The translations under genes and the position numbers were made by a program. This document shows, piece after piece, positions 16,373 through 24,574 of a stretch of DNA of 64,000 bases. Below the pieces are notes generated by a model that worked only from the letters and a program-made list of their open reading frames with translations, was not told the DNA's origin and searched no databases. This stretch comes from Mesorhizobium_G sp050247155. GTDB taxonomy: Bacteria; Pseudomonadota; Alphaproteobacteria; Rhizobiales; Rhizobiaceae. Each line of letters starts with the position of its first letter. Position 1 is the first letter of the stretch. The stretch covers positions 1 to 64,000 of the forward strand of contig JBFWUS010000015.1 of NCBI GenBank assembly GCA_050247155.1. The letters run 5' to 3'.

Positions 16373-16398
16373 TTAGGTGTGATAGCTACATAATACCG
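16373..16398 (-). repeat. Right terminal inverted repeat
   Basis: Reads TTAGGTGTGATAGCTACATA and ends ATACCG on the plus strand; it is the partner of 10988-11013. The next eight bases (16399-16406) are the right copy of the CATTTCCG duplication. Confidence 0.95.
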
Positions 16399-17031
16399 CA
16401 TTTCCGGCGCAGCGCTCTCCTTGAGGCCGGCGCCTGGGACCCACACAATGTCGCCGAAGATGCCGACCTCGGCGTGCGGCTGGCGCGCTTCGGCTATACC
16501 AGCGAAACGATCTCGCTGCCCACCCGCGAACAGGCCCCAGAGGACTTCGCCGCCTGGCGGCCGCAGCGCTCCCGCTGGTTCAAGGGTTGGGCGCAGGCCT
16601 GGCTCGTTCACATGCGCGATCCGGCGGCCGTGTTTGACGAACTCGGACCGCGAGCCTTCGCGGTGATGCAGCTGATGCTGGGCGGTATGCTCGCCTCAGC
16701 CCTGCTGCATCCGCTGATATTTGTGACCGCGATGGTCTACGCCGTCATGCTGCTCGGAGGCCATCCGTTGGATCGCTGGCAGGTCATGTTGTTCGGCGTC
16801 GACACCTTGAACCTTCTGTTGAGCTACGGCGCGTTTCTCTATCTCGGCTGGCGAAACATCCTCGCCACGGAGCGGCCGCGCTTCTGGAGCCTTGCCGCCT
16901 TCACGCCGATCTACTGGATGTTGCTATCGTACGCGGCCTGGCGCGCGATCTTCGAACTGATGCGTGCACCGCACAAATGGAACAAGACCCCCCACAAGGC
17001 GCCCGAAGCGCTTAGGGTCAGGACCTATTGA
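16399..17031 (+). pseudogene. Glycosyltransferase family 2, 3' fragment
   Basis: Continues the gene begun at 9714. After the duplicated target it reads LLEAGAWDPHNVAEDADLGV (the TED/EDAD acceptor motif), RPQRSRWFKGWAQ (the QxxRW motif of processive GT2 enzymes), then three or four membrane helices (LMLGGMLASALLHPLIFVTA and on). The last codons (RVRTY and the stop) come from the MITE at 17013-17280. It has no start of its own. Together the two parts match a synthase-like inner membrane glycosyltransferase. Confidence 0.93.
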
Positions 17032-17280
17032 TTTGATCGAAATGGCGCCAGGAACGGCAAGGAGATGCCAGGAGAAGCCTGAAGGTCGGACTGGTTGTCC
17101 GGCCGAAGGCTTCGACGCCGCAGTTCGAAGCCGTTTCGGTGTCCTTCGGATGTGGTCCATTTGGCCGGCAACGTCGTCGCGAAGAACTTGAAAATGATAA
17201 ACATTTCCTGCGTCTTCGCTCCTCGTATCCGACCAAATGGCCTCACACCATTTCGACCAAATCAATAGATCCTGACCCTA
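17013..17280. mobile_element. 268-bp MITE with 34-bp inverted ends
   Basis: The left end TAGGGTCAGGACCTATTGAT (17013 on) and the right end, read in reverse, CTAGGGTCAGGATCTATTGA, match over about 34 bases with two to three mismatches. The element is flanked by TA on each side, the target of IS630/Tc1-like transposases. It has no transposase, so it would need help from another element. It supplies the stop codon of both genes it separates. Confidence 0.85.
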
Positions 17281-18219
17281 GGGCCTCTTCAAAAGACCGC
17301 TTCCCTGGCCAATGATCTTCGGGTCGGGCTTACCAATCTTGTCCAAGTCCCGGCCCTCATAGGGTAGGTCGAGCAGGATGTGGCGGATCGTTTCGATCCG
17401 CGCGCGACGCTTGTCGTTGGAGCGCACCACAGTCCACGGCGCCTCGTTGGAATGCGTCTTGTCGAACATCCGGTCGATCATCTCGGTGTAGGCGTCCCAT
17501 TTGCCCATGCCGGCGACGTCCATCGGCGAGAACTTCCAATTGGTGAGCGGGCTGTGGCGGCGGTCGTGGAACCGCTTGAGCTGCATCTCCTGGCCGATAT
17601 CGAGCCAGAATTTGTGGAAGTGGATGCCGTCATTGACGATCATCTGTTCGAAGTGCGGCGTTTCCTTGAGGAAGCGCTGATGCTGCTCCGGCGTGCAGAA
17701 GCCCATGACGGGTTCGACACCAGCGCGATTGTACCAGGAGCGATCGAACGTGACGATTTCGCCAGCGGTCGGAAACCATTCGACGTAGCGCTGGAAGTAC
17801 CACTCGCCGCGCTCGGTCTCGGTCGGCTTGGCCAGCGCCACGTTGCGTGCCTGGCGGGGGTTCAGATATTCATGAAAGACCTCGATCGTGCCACCCTTGC
17901 CGGCAGCGTCGCGGCCCTCGAAGAGGATCAGCAGCCGGTTGCCCGTCGTCTGCAGCCACTTCTGCAATTTGACGAGTTCAATCTGCAAAGCCTCCAGCGT
18001 GTCGTCGTAGAGATCCCCGTTCATCTTGTCGTCATAGGGGTAGCCGCCGGAGGTGAGCGCCTTCTTCTTGACCCAACCGGGCAGGTCCGGATCATTGATG
18101 TCGAATTCGCGCTCGTGGCCACTGACTTTCAGCTTCACCGCCTTTGCTTCCGTCGCGGCGGATTCTGCCGCCGGCGCAGGTGATTTTTTCTCGACCGACG
18201 CCTCTTTCGCTTTTTTCAT
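17278..18219 (-). CDS. ppk2: Polyphosphate kinase 2
   Basis: Moves phosphate between polyphosphate and nucleotides. The 313-residue protein has a Lys/Ala-rich N-terminal extension (1-40), the Walker A site LFEGRDAAGKGGTI, the second site IVTFDRSWYNRAGVEPVMGF, and the lid region DIGQEMQLKRFHDRRHSPL. This is the one-domain PPK2 class. The stop TAG lies in the MITE end, so the last residues may differ from relatives. GTG 18240 is an alternative start. It is divergent from phoR, which fits a phosphate-related neighbourhood. Confidence 0.93.
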   Translation of the reverse strand: MKKAKEASVEKKSPAPAAESAATEAKAVKLKVSGHEREFDINDPDLPGWVKKKALTSGGYPYDDKMNGDLYDDTLEALQIELVKLQKWLQTTGNRLLILFEGRDAAGKGGTIEVFHEYLNPRQARNVALAKPTETERGEWYFQRYVEWFPTAGEIVTFDRSWYNRAGVEPVMGFCTPEQHQRFLKETPHFEQMIVNDGIHFHKFWLDIGQEMQLKRFHDRRHSPLTNWKFSPMDVAGMGKWDAYTEMIDRMFDKTHSNEAPWTVVRSNDKRRARIETIRHILLDLPYEGRDLDKIGKPDPKIIGQGSGLLKRP

Positions 18220-18303
18220 CCCGGTGCCTTTTTCCTTCACGCCTGCGTGCTATGGAGCGCTGAACCCTATCCAATGCAAGCGTTGTTTCTAGAAGTGACG
18301 CCC

Positions 18304-19554
18304 ATGCTGAGTCAAAGGCTGCACGAAAGGATCTGGCTGTTGGCCGCATCGGTTGTGGCCGTCATACTGGCCGCCGAACTTGCGGGCGCCGCGCATTGGC
18401 TTGGACCTCTGCTGGCCGTGGCCTTTATCGCGACCGCCATCTTGCTGCCCCTACCGAGTGAGCGGACAGCGCCGAGCGTGGCGGGGCTGAAACCCAATGA
18501 AGGCAATCCCGGCACGCTGTCAGCCAGCGCTTTTGCGGCAGCGTTGAACGATCCTGTAATCTTTTTCGAACGCGACGGCGCGGTGGTCGATGCCAATGCG
18601 GCGGCGATCGAGGCCTTCGGCGCGATCAGCCCTGGCCTCTCGCTGCTGCTGAAATTTCGCGCGCCAGAAATCAGAATGCTTGTCGAAGAGTCCATCAATG
18701 GCGAAGCGCCGCTGCCGATCGACTACATCGAAAGGCTCCCCGTCGAACGGGTGTTCAAGGTGTCGGCTTCGTCGCTGGGCAAGGATGGCAAGCTGTCAGC
18801 CCTCGTCTTCAAGGACCAAAGCGAAGCCCGGCGGATCGACCGTATGCGCGCCGATTTCATCGCCAATGCCAGCCATGAATTGCGCACGCCGCTTGCCTCA
18901 GTGTCCGGTTTTATCGAGACGCTGCGCGGGCCGGCGCGCAACGACGTCAAGGCGCGCGACCAGTTTCTCGATATCATGCTCGAGCAGACCCGGCGCATGG
19001 CGCGTCTGCTCGACGATCTCTTGTCGCTGTCGCGGCTTGAAATGAAACCGCGCGTCAGCGGCGCGGCGAAGGTCAATCTCCGCGAAATTCTCGCACGCGT
19101 CATTGATGCCCAGTCGCCAGTTGCCAAGGACTATGGCGTCGTCATCGAAACAACCTACGCTGATATGAATACCAGTATCGCCGGCGACCGGGACGAATTG
19201 TTCCAGGTCTTTGAAAACCTTATCGAAAATGCTTCAAAATATGGGCGTTCCGGCGGCAAGGTGGTTGTTTCACTGGCCAAGGGCACATCCGGGCCGCAGC
19301 CGGAAATCGACGTGACGGTAACCGATTTCGGTCCCGGCATTGCCGCCGAACATATCCCACGCATCACAGAACGCTTCTACCGCATCGATGCGGAAGCCAG
19401 CCGCCAGCATAAAGGCACGGGGCTCGGTCTCGCCATCGTCAAGCATATATTGACCCGGCATGGCGGACGGCTTTCGATTAAATCGGAGCCGGGCCGTGGT
19501 TCGTCTTTCACCGCACATTTTCCGATACAGACCGAGATACCGCAAACCGGCTAA
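18304..19554 (+). CDS. phoR: Phosphate regulon sensor histidine kinase
   Basis: Senses phosphate supply through the Pst-PhoU complex and phosphorylates PhoB. The 416-residue protein has two N-terminal membrane helices (residues about 8-50), a PAS-like region with DGAVVDANAAAIEAFGAI, the phosphoacceptor box ASHELRTPLASVSGF, and ATPase boxes N (FENLIENASKYG), G1 (DFGPGIAAEHIPRITERFYR) and G2 (KGTGLGLAIVKHI). Next is phoU after 93 bases, with no pst genes or phoB between them or in the window. Confidence 0.93.
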   Translation: MLSQRLHERIWLLAASVVAVILAAELAGAAHWLGPLLAVAFIATAILLPLPSERTAPSVAGLKPNEGNPGTLSASAFAAALNDPVIFFERDGAVVDANAAAIEAFGAISPGLSLLLKFRAPEIRMLVEESINGEAPLPIDYIERLPVERVFKVSASSLGKDGKLSALVFKDQSEARRIDRMRADFIANASHELRTPLASVSGFIETLRGPARNDVKARDQFLDIMLEQTRRMARLLDDLLSLSRLEMKPRVSGAAKVNLREILARVIDAQSPVAKDYGVVIETTYADMNTSIAGDRDELFQVFENLIENASKYGRSGGKVVVSLAKGTSGPQPEIDVTVTDFGPGIAAEHIPRITERFYRIDAEASRQHKGTGLGLAIVKHILTRHGGRLSIKSEPGRGSSFTAHFPIQTEIPQTG

Positions 19555-19647
19555 TGACAGCAGCCCGATTTTCTTTTTTCTGTCATCTAACTGATCTATC
19601 TTGCGATTCCAAAGCGGCACAACCGCTGTGGGCAGGAAACAACCGGA

Positions 19648-20370
19648 ATGAATTCAGTTCATATCGTCAGCGCCTTTGACGGCGACCTGAAATACATATC
19701 CAACAAGCTCGCGGCGATGGGCGGACACGCCGAACGCATGGTCGAGCAGGCGGTGGCAGCGTTGGTGTCGTCGGACATGGCGCTGGCGCGGAAGGTCGTG
19801 CAGGACGATGCGGTTCTGGACATCGCCGAGCGCGAAATCGGCGACAAGGCAATCCTGCTGATCGCCAAACGCCAGCCGCTCGCGGCCGATCTGCGCGAAG
19901 TAATCGGCGCGATCCGCATCTCCTCCGATCTGGAACGCGTGGGCGATCTTGGTAAGAACGTCGCGAAGCGGGCCGTGGCGATCGGCGACATTCGTCAGCC
20001 CGGCAGCCTGTTTCGCGGGCTCGAGGCGCTAGCCGAACTGGCCCTCACGCAGCTCAAGGACGTCCTCGACGTTTACGCTTCGCGCGCGGTGGAGCGGCTC
20101 TCCTTCATGCGCGACCGCGACGACCAGATCGACGCCATGTACACCTCGCTGTTTCGCGAATTGCTGACCTATATGATGGAAGACCAGCGCAACATCGCGC
20201 CGTGTACGCATCTGCTGTTTTGCGCCAAGAACATCGAGCGCATCGGCGATCACGCCACCAACATCGCCGAGACGATCTATTATGTGCTGACCGGCCAGCA
20301 GATGCCGTCCGAGCGTCCGAAGGACGACAATTCTCATACCGTCATGCTGGAAGCCACCGCCAAGATCTGA
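19648..20370 (+). CDS. phoU: Phosphate transport regulator PhoU
   Basis: A 240-residue cytosolic protein with two PhoU repeats of three helices each (KLAAMGGHAERMVEQAVAAL ... and ERLSFMRDRDDQIDAMYTSL ...), each with the metal-binding E/DxxxD-type residues, e.g. DLERVGDLGKNVAKR and NIERIGDHATNIAET. It links the Pst transporter to PhoR and keeps the Pho regulon off when phosphate is ample. Start ATG 19648 follows AGGAAACAACCGGA. Confidence 0.95.
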   Translation: MNSVHIVSAFDGDLKYISNKLAAMGGHAERMVEQAVAALVSSDMALARKVVQDDAVLDIAEREIGDKAILLIAKRQPLAADLREVIGAIRISSDLERVGDLGKNVAKRAVAIGDIRQPGSLFRGLEALAELALTQLKDVLDVYASRAVERLSFMRDRDDQIDAMYTSLFRELLTYMMEDQRNIAPCTHLLFCAKNIERIGDHATNIAETIYYVLTGQQMPSERPKDDNSHTVMLEATAKI

Positions 20371-20443
20371 GCGGGCACGGCCTCTCTCGCGCAGGCTTAA
20401 CGAATAGGCTAAGCTCAAAATCGGTTTCTCGGAAACGGTCGTC

Positions 20444-21454
20444 ATGGATCATGTACGCGATTTCGATGCGATCGACGACGCCCATGGCGCCGTCGTTGCG
20501 TCGAGCGTCTATGCCAGTGGCAAGAAGGTCGCCGATATCGCCATCGAAGACGCCGGCGAGTGGGCGCAGAAGAAGGGCCACGTGGTCTGGATCGGCCTGC
20601 TGGAGCCCAACCGCGACATCCTGCTGCGCGTGCAGCGGCAGTTCCATCTGCATGATCTGGCAATCGAGGATGCTGAGCATCCGCATCAGCGGCCCAAGCT
20701 GGAGCAGTATGGCGAGACGATCTTCATCGTCGCACGGACCGCGCAACTCACCGATGGCCGCGTGTCGTTCGGCGAGACGCATATTTTCGTCGGCAAAGGC
20801 TATATCGTCACCGTTCGCCACGGCGCCTCAACTTCATATGGCGCGGTTCGCCAGCACTGGGAGAGTTGCCCTACCGCGCTGGCCAAGGGCGAGGACTTCA
20901 TCCTCTACGCCATCCTCGATTTTATCGTCGACAACTACATGCCAGTGCTCGAGACGATCGAGGATGAGGTCGACGCCATCGAAGACGAGGTGTTGGTGCG
21001 GCCGATGACGGGGGCCGATATCGAGCGGCTTTACATGCTGCGGCGCGACCTGCTGCGGCTGCGCAATGCGGCCGGACCGCTGGTGGAAGTGTGCCGGCGG
21101 CTAACCAATGCCGATCTGCCGCAGGTGCGGCCGGCGATGCATCCGCTATTCCGCGATGTGACCGACCATATCCGCACCGTGCAGGAAAAGATCGACAATC
21201 TGCGAGAGGTGCTGGCTTTTGCCTTCGAGGCGAGCCTGCTGGTGGGGCAAAGCCAGGAAACGGCGATCGCCAAGAAGCTGGCCTCCTGGGCGGCGATCCT
21301 GGCGGTGCCGACAGCGGTGGCCGGCATCTATGGTATGAATTTCGAGCACATGCCCGAACTCGGGCTTCGGTATGGTTATCCGGCGGTGCTCGTCACCATA
21401 GTGTCCGCCTGTGCGTTTCTCTATTGGCGTTTCCGCAAGAACGGATGGTTGTGA
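20444..21454 (+). CDS. corA: Magnesium/cobalt transport protein CorA
   Basis: A 336-residue CorA-type ion channel. It has a large cytosolic N-terminal domain, a long helix (EDFILYAILDFIVDNYMPVL ...), then two C-terminal membrane helices with the signature YGMNF between them, followed by the MPEL periplasmic loop. It forms a pentamer that passes Mg2+ or Co2+. Transcribed in line with phoU but probably from its own promoter. Confidence 0.93.
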   Translation: MDHVRDFDAIDDAHGAVVASSVYASGKKVADIAIEDAGEWAQKKGHVVWIGLLEPNRDILLRVQRQFHLHDLAIEDAEHPHQRPKLEQYGETIFIVARTAQLTDGRVSFGETHIFVGKGYIVTVRHGASTSYGAVRQHWESCPTALAKGEDFILYAILDFIVDNYMPVLETIEDEVDAIEDEVLVRPMTGADIERLYMLRRDLLRLRNAAGPLVEVCRRLTNADLPQVRPAMHPLFRDVTDHIRTVQEKIDNLREVLAFAFEASLLVGQSQETAIAKKLASWAAILAVPTAVAGIYGMNFEHMPELGLRYGYPAVLVTIVSACAFLYWRFRKNGWL

Positions 21455-21493
21455 AGCGGCCGCATGTCCCCGCCGCCCACTGCCTCTCCATTC

Positions 21494-22009
21494 CTAACGA
21501 ACCCGGCGTCGTTCCGAAGCAGGCTGGAAGGCTACGCGGGCGTGATACTGGCAATAGGGTCCGGTCTCGGCCGAATCCGCGCCGCAGAAGCTGAAGCTCT
21601 CTGTCAGCGGATCGCCATTGGGCCATTTGCAGGTGCGCTCCGTTAGTTCCACCAGATGAAGCTTCCGCGAAATCGGCACGACGACGTCCTGAGCGGCGCG
21701 ATAGCGGGCGACAGGCTCGGCATCGAAGGCGATCTTCAGTGCCGTAGCGCCGACCGTCGCCACAGCAGCCCGCATCGGAGCCACCGATTTGACTGTCTTG
21801 ACGATGGTGGACGTGCTGGTCTGCTTCTTGGCGCGCGGGGCGGCGGCGGTGGAACGGCCGCGGCTGGACAGTTTCAACCGGTGCACCTTGCCGATCACCG
21901 CGTTGCGGCTAACGCTGCCCAGTTGAGCCGCGATCTGGCTGGCGCTCAGACCGTCCGCCCAGAGCTTGCGCAGGGTCTCAACCCGCTCTTCCGTCCAATT
22001 TACATCCAT
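21494..22009 (-). CDS. gcrA: Cell cycle regulator GcrA
   Basis: A 171-residue alphaproteobacterial regulator that works with sigma-70 and CcrM-methylated GANTC sites. The N-terminal DNA-binding domain reads MDVNWTEERVETLRKLWADG, LSASQIAAQLGSVSRNAVIG, KVHRLKLSSRGRS. The C-terminal sigma-binding part reads VELTERTCKWPNGDPLTESF and FCGADSAETGPYCQYH, with conserved cysteines. Its upstream region contains six GANTC sites, fitting methylation-linked control as known in Caulobacter. Confidence 0.95.
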   Translation of the reverse strand: MDVNWTEERVETLRKLWADGLSASQIAAQLGSVSRNAVIGKVHRLKLSSRGRSTAAAPRAKKQTSTSTIVKTVKSVAPMRAAVATVGATALKIAFDAEPVARYRAAQDVVVPISRKLHLVELTERTCKWPNGDPLTESFSFCGADSAETGPYCQYHARVAFQPASERRRVR

Positions 22010-22029
22010 TCCATCCTCGCAATCTTGCG

Positions 22030-22179
22030 GAATCGGAATCCATTCACCCTCGGCCTGGCCGAGATGACGCCATACATCTATGGGGTGACTAAATCCGCCG
22101 CACGAAATCTAGTTCTTCGTTGCCCCTAAAGTACCGTATCGGCTGACTCCGTGACAAGAGTCTCGGGACTCCGTGATTC
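22030..22179. promoter_or_regulatory. Cluster of six GANTC (CcrM) sites upstream of gcrA and argD
   Basis: GAATC at 22030-22034 and 22036-22040; GACTC at 22145-22149; GAGTC at 22158-22162; GACTC at 22167-22171; GATTC at 22175-22179. The last four fall in 35 bases, within a repeat of GACTCCGTGA. The 333-base gap between gcrA and argD holds no gene. Confidence 0.8.
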
Positions 22180-22302
22180 GCTTTTTTCGGTTTTTCCCCA
22201 ACTTGCCGTCACGCCGGCTAAGCGGAGCAGCTCTCCAATCGATCTTTCGTAGCCCGACTTTTCGTTGACTTGATGACGGAAAAGCCGGATATGCTGGTGT
22301 TG

Positions 22303-22325
22303 GCCGCCGCTTGGGCGGCTTTTTT
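22303..22325 (+). terminator. Terminator-like hairpin in the argD leader
   Basis: GCCGCC-GCTTG-GGCGGC followed by six T residues, ending 18 bases before argD. A possible promoter (TTGACT at 22265, GATATG or TATGCT near 22290) lies just upstream. A 13-codon reading frame from ATG 22291 to TAA 22330 spans the hairpin; it has no arginine codons. Attenuation, a 5' mRNA stabiliser, or a stop for leader transcription are all possible. Confidence 0.55.
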
Positions 22326-22342
22326 GATTTAAGGAGCATGTA

Positions 22343-23542
22343 ATGTCCGGGTCCGCGCTTTACGAGACCTTCGCGCGCGCCCCCCTGGCTTTCGAGCGCG
22401 GGGAGGGCTGCTGGCTGGTAACGGGCGACGGCGAGCGATACCTGGATTTTGCTGGCGGCATTGCCGTGAATTCATTGGGCCACGGCCATCCGCATCTCGT
22501 AGCGGCGCTGACTGACCAGGCGCAAAAGCTCTGGCATGTCTCCAATCTCTACCATATTCCGGGTCAGGAACGGCTCGGCGAGCGGCTGGTCGAGACCAGC
22601 TTCGCCGACAAGGTGTTTTTCACCAACTCCGGCGCCGAAGCGCTGGAATGCGCGATCAAGACGGCGCGGCGCTGGCATTATGTCAACGGCCGGCCGGAGC
22701 GCTATCGCGTCGTCACCTTCGAGGGCGCGTTCCACGGCCGCACGCTGGCGACCATCGCGGCCGGCGGGCAGGCGAAGTACCTTGAGGGGTTCGGCCCGAA
22801 GGTCGACGGCTTCGACCAGGTGGCGTTCGACGATCTGGATGCGGTGGAAAAGCTGATCGGGCCGGAAACGGCGGCGATTTTGCTGGAGCCGGTGCAGGGC
22901 GAGGGCGGGGTGCGGCCGTTCCCGACCGCCTCGCTGAAGCGACTGCGCGAGCTTTGCGACAAGCATGGTCTGCTTTTGATCTTCGACGAAGTGCAGTGCG
23001 GTGTCGGGCGCACCGGCAAGCTTTATGCGCATGAATGGTCGGGCGTATCGCCGGACCTAATGGCGATCGCCAAGGGTATCGGCGGCGGTTTCCCTGTCGG
23101 TGCGTGCCTTGCCACCGTCAATGCAGCCAAGGGCATGACCGCCGGCGTGCATGGCACCACCTTCGGCGGCAATCCGCTCGCCATGGCGGTGGGCAACGCC
23201 GTGCTGGATGTCATTCTGGAAGACGGCTTCATGGCCGAGGTGAGCCGCAAGTCGCTGCTGATGAAGCAGGGGCTGGCGGCAGTAGCCGACGAATTCCCGG
23301 ACGTCATCGAAGATGTGCGCGGCTCCGGCCTGCTGCTCGGCCTGAAATGCAAGATGCCGAACACCAAGGTGAACATGGCGCTGCGCGACGAGAATATGCT
23401 CTCCGTGCCGGCCGGCGACAACGTCGTTCGTCTTCTGCCGCCACTCGTCGTATCGGATGACGAAATCCGCGACGCTGTCGGGCGTATCCGCGCGGCGGCC
23501 TCGAAGCTGCATGAAGCGGCACAGCCCGAGGCCGTGTCATGA
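22343..23542 (+). CDS. argD: Acetylornithine aminotransferase
   Basis: A 399-residue PLP-dependent class III aminotransferase acting on N-acetyl-glutamate semialdehyde in arginine synthesis (and possibly on succinyl-diaminopimelate precursors). Seen: NSGAEALECAIKTARRWHY, FEGAFHGRTLATIAAGG, the cofactor Asp in LIFDEVQCGVGRTGKLYAHE, and the Schiff-base Lys in MAIAKGIGGGFPVGA, then TTFGGNPLAMAV. AAGGAG at 22331-22336 precedes ATG 22343. It overlaps argF by four bases (ATGA), so the two are translationally coupled. Confidence 0.95.
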   Translation: MSGSALYETFARAPLAFERGEGCWLVTGDGERYLDFAGGIAVNSLGHGHPHLVAALTDQAQKLWHVSNLYHIPGQERLGERLVETSFADKVFFTNSGAEALECAIKTARRWHYVNGRPERYRVVTFEGAFHGRTLATIAAGGQAKYLEGFGPKVDGFDQVAFDDLDAVEKLIGPETAAILLEPVQGEGGVRPFPTASLKRLRELCDKHGLLLIFDEVQCGVGRTGKLYAHEWSGVSPDLMAIAKGIGGGFPVGACLATVNAAKGMTAGVHGTTFGGNPLAMAVGNAVLDVILEDGFMAEVSRKSLLMKQGLAAVADEFPDVIEDVRGSGLLLGLKCKMPNTKVNMALRDENMLSVPAGDNVVRLLPPLVVSDDEIRDAVGRIRAAASKLHEAAQPEAVS

Positions 23543-24450
23543 GCATCAGGCACTTTACCGACCTTTCTACCGTCTCCAGCGACGATCTGCGCTCGATTCT
23601 CAGTGACGCCTCCGCCCGCAAGGCCGATCTCAAGGCCGGCAACCGCAGCCGTCCACTGGACGGCAAGGTGCTGGCGATGATTTTCGAAAAGCCGTCGACG
23701 CGCACGCGCGTGTCGTTCGATGTCGGCATGCGCCAGCTCGGCGGCGAGACGATCATGCTGACCGCCTCCGAAATGCAGCTCGGCAAGTCGGAAACGATTT
23801 CGGACACGGCGAAGGTGCTGTCGCGTTATGTCGACGCGATCATGATCCGCACCACCCAGCATGACCGCCTGCTGGAGCTGACCGAGGCGGCGACGGTGCC
23901 TGTAATCAACGGACTGACGGACGATACGCATCCCTGCCAGCTCATGGCCGACATCATGACCTTCGAGGAGCATCGCGGGCCGGTGAAGGGCAAGACCTTC
24001 GCCTGGACCGGCGACGGCAACAATGTGCTGCACTCGATGATCGAGGCCTCGGCGCGCTTCGACTTCAATGTAAACATCGCCGCGCCTGAAGGCAGCGAGC
24101 CGCAGCAGCGCTTTGTCGATTGGGCACGCAGGAATGGCGGGGCTGTGGATTTCAAGAAGACGGCCGAAGAAGCGGTGACTGGCGCCGACGCGATCGTCAC
24201 CGACTGCTGGGTGTCGATGGGACAGGAGCACCGCGCGCGGGGGCACAATGTGTTCATGCCCTATCAGGTCAACGCGGCGCTGATGAAGCGCGCCAAGCCC
24301 GACACGCTGTTCATGCACTGCCTGCCGGCGCATCGCGGCGAGGAAGTGACCGACGAGGTCATAGACGGGCCGAACTCGGTAGTCTTCGATGAGGCGGAGA
24401 ATCGCTTGCACGCCCAGAAGGCGGTGCTCGCGTGGTGTTTGGGAGCTTGA
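23539..24450 (+). CDS. argF: Ornithine carbamoyltransferase
   Basis: Makes citrulline from ornithine and carbamoyl phosphate. The 303-residue protein has the carbamoyl-phosphate site PSTRTRVSFD, the HPCQLMAD motif, the ornithine-site DCWVSMGQE and the catalytic FMHCLPAHRGEEV. Anabolic type by its linkage to argD. Length is normal. Confidence 0.96.
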   Translation: MSIRHFTDLSTVSSDDLRSILSDASARKADLKAGNRSRPLDGKVLAMIFEKPSTRTRVSFDVGMRQLGGETIMLTASEMQLGKSETISDTAKVLSRYVDAIMIRTTQHDRLLELTEAATVPVINGLTDDTHPCQLMADIMTFEEHRGPVKGKTFAWTGDGNNVLHSMIEASARFDFNVNIAAPEGSEPQQRFVDWARRNGGAVDFKKTAEEAVTGADAIVTDCWVSMGQEHRARGHNVFMPYQVNAALMKRAKPDTLFMHCLPAHRGEEVTDEVIDGPNSVVFDEAENRLHAQKAVLAWCLGA

Positions 24451-24574
24451 ATGCTCCCGCGTTGCAGCGGCCGATGGGCCGCTGTGGCCACTTGCAGATG
24501 ACTTTATTCCTCAATCCACTTACTGGCTGTAGCATATCTCCTGTCGCCACGAACTTTGAAAGGGAGGAGACGTC

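Larger units (their letters stand above)
10988..16398. mobile_element. IS1595-family transposon carrying a restriction-modification system
   Basis: A 5,411-bp element bounded by 26-base terminal inverted repeats (23 of 26 match) and an 8-bp CATTTCCG target duplication. It contains, left to right: a coiled-coil/winged-helix protein (+), a hairpin and tRNA-like fold, an XRE regulator (-), the transposase (+), a NotI-like restriction enzyme (+), a C5 cytosine methyltransferase (-), a Vsr endonuclease (-) and a second coiled-coil/winged-helix protein (-). The transposase is intact, so the element may still be mobile. IS1595 members with passenger genes are known as a class; I know of no described one with this cargo, which is a matter for database checking. 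Confidence 0.93.

Noticed and set aside
10988..16398. Integrative element driven by a tyrosine recombinase
   Set aside because: No integrase is present; the terminal repeats, 8-bp duplication and ISXO2-type transposase explain the insertion.
16924..17265. Minus-strand frame across the MITE
   Set aside because: It runs into the glycosyltransferase coding strand in antisense and shows no transposase motif.
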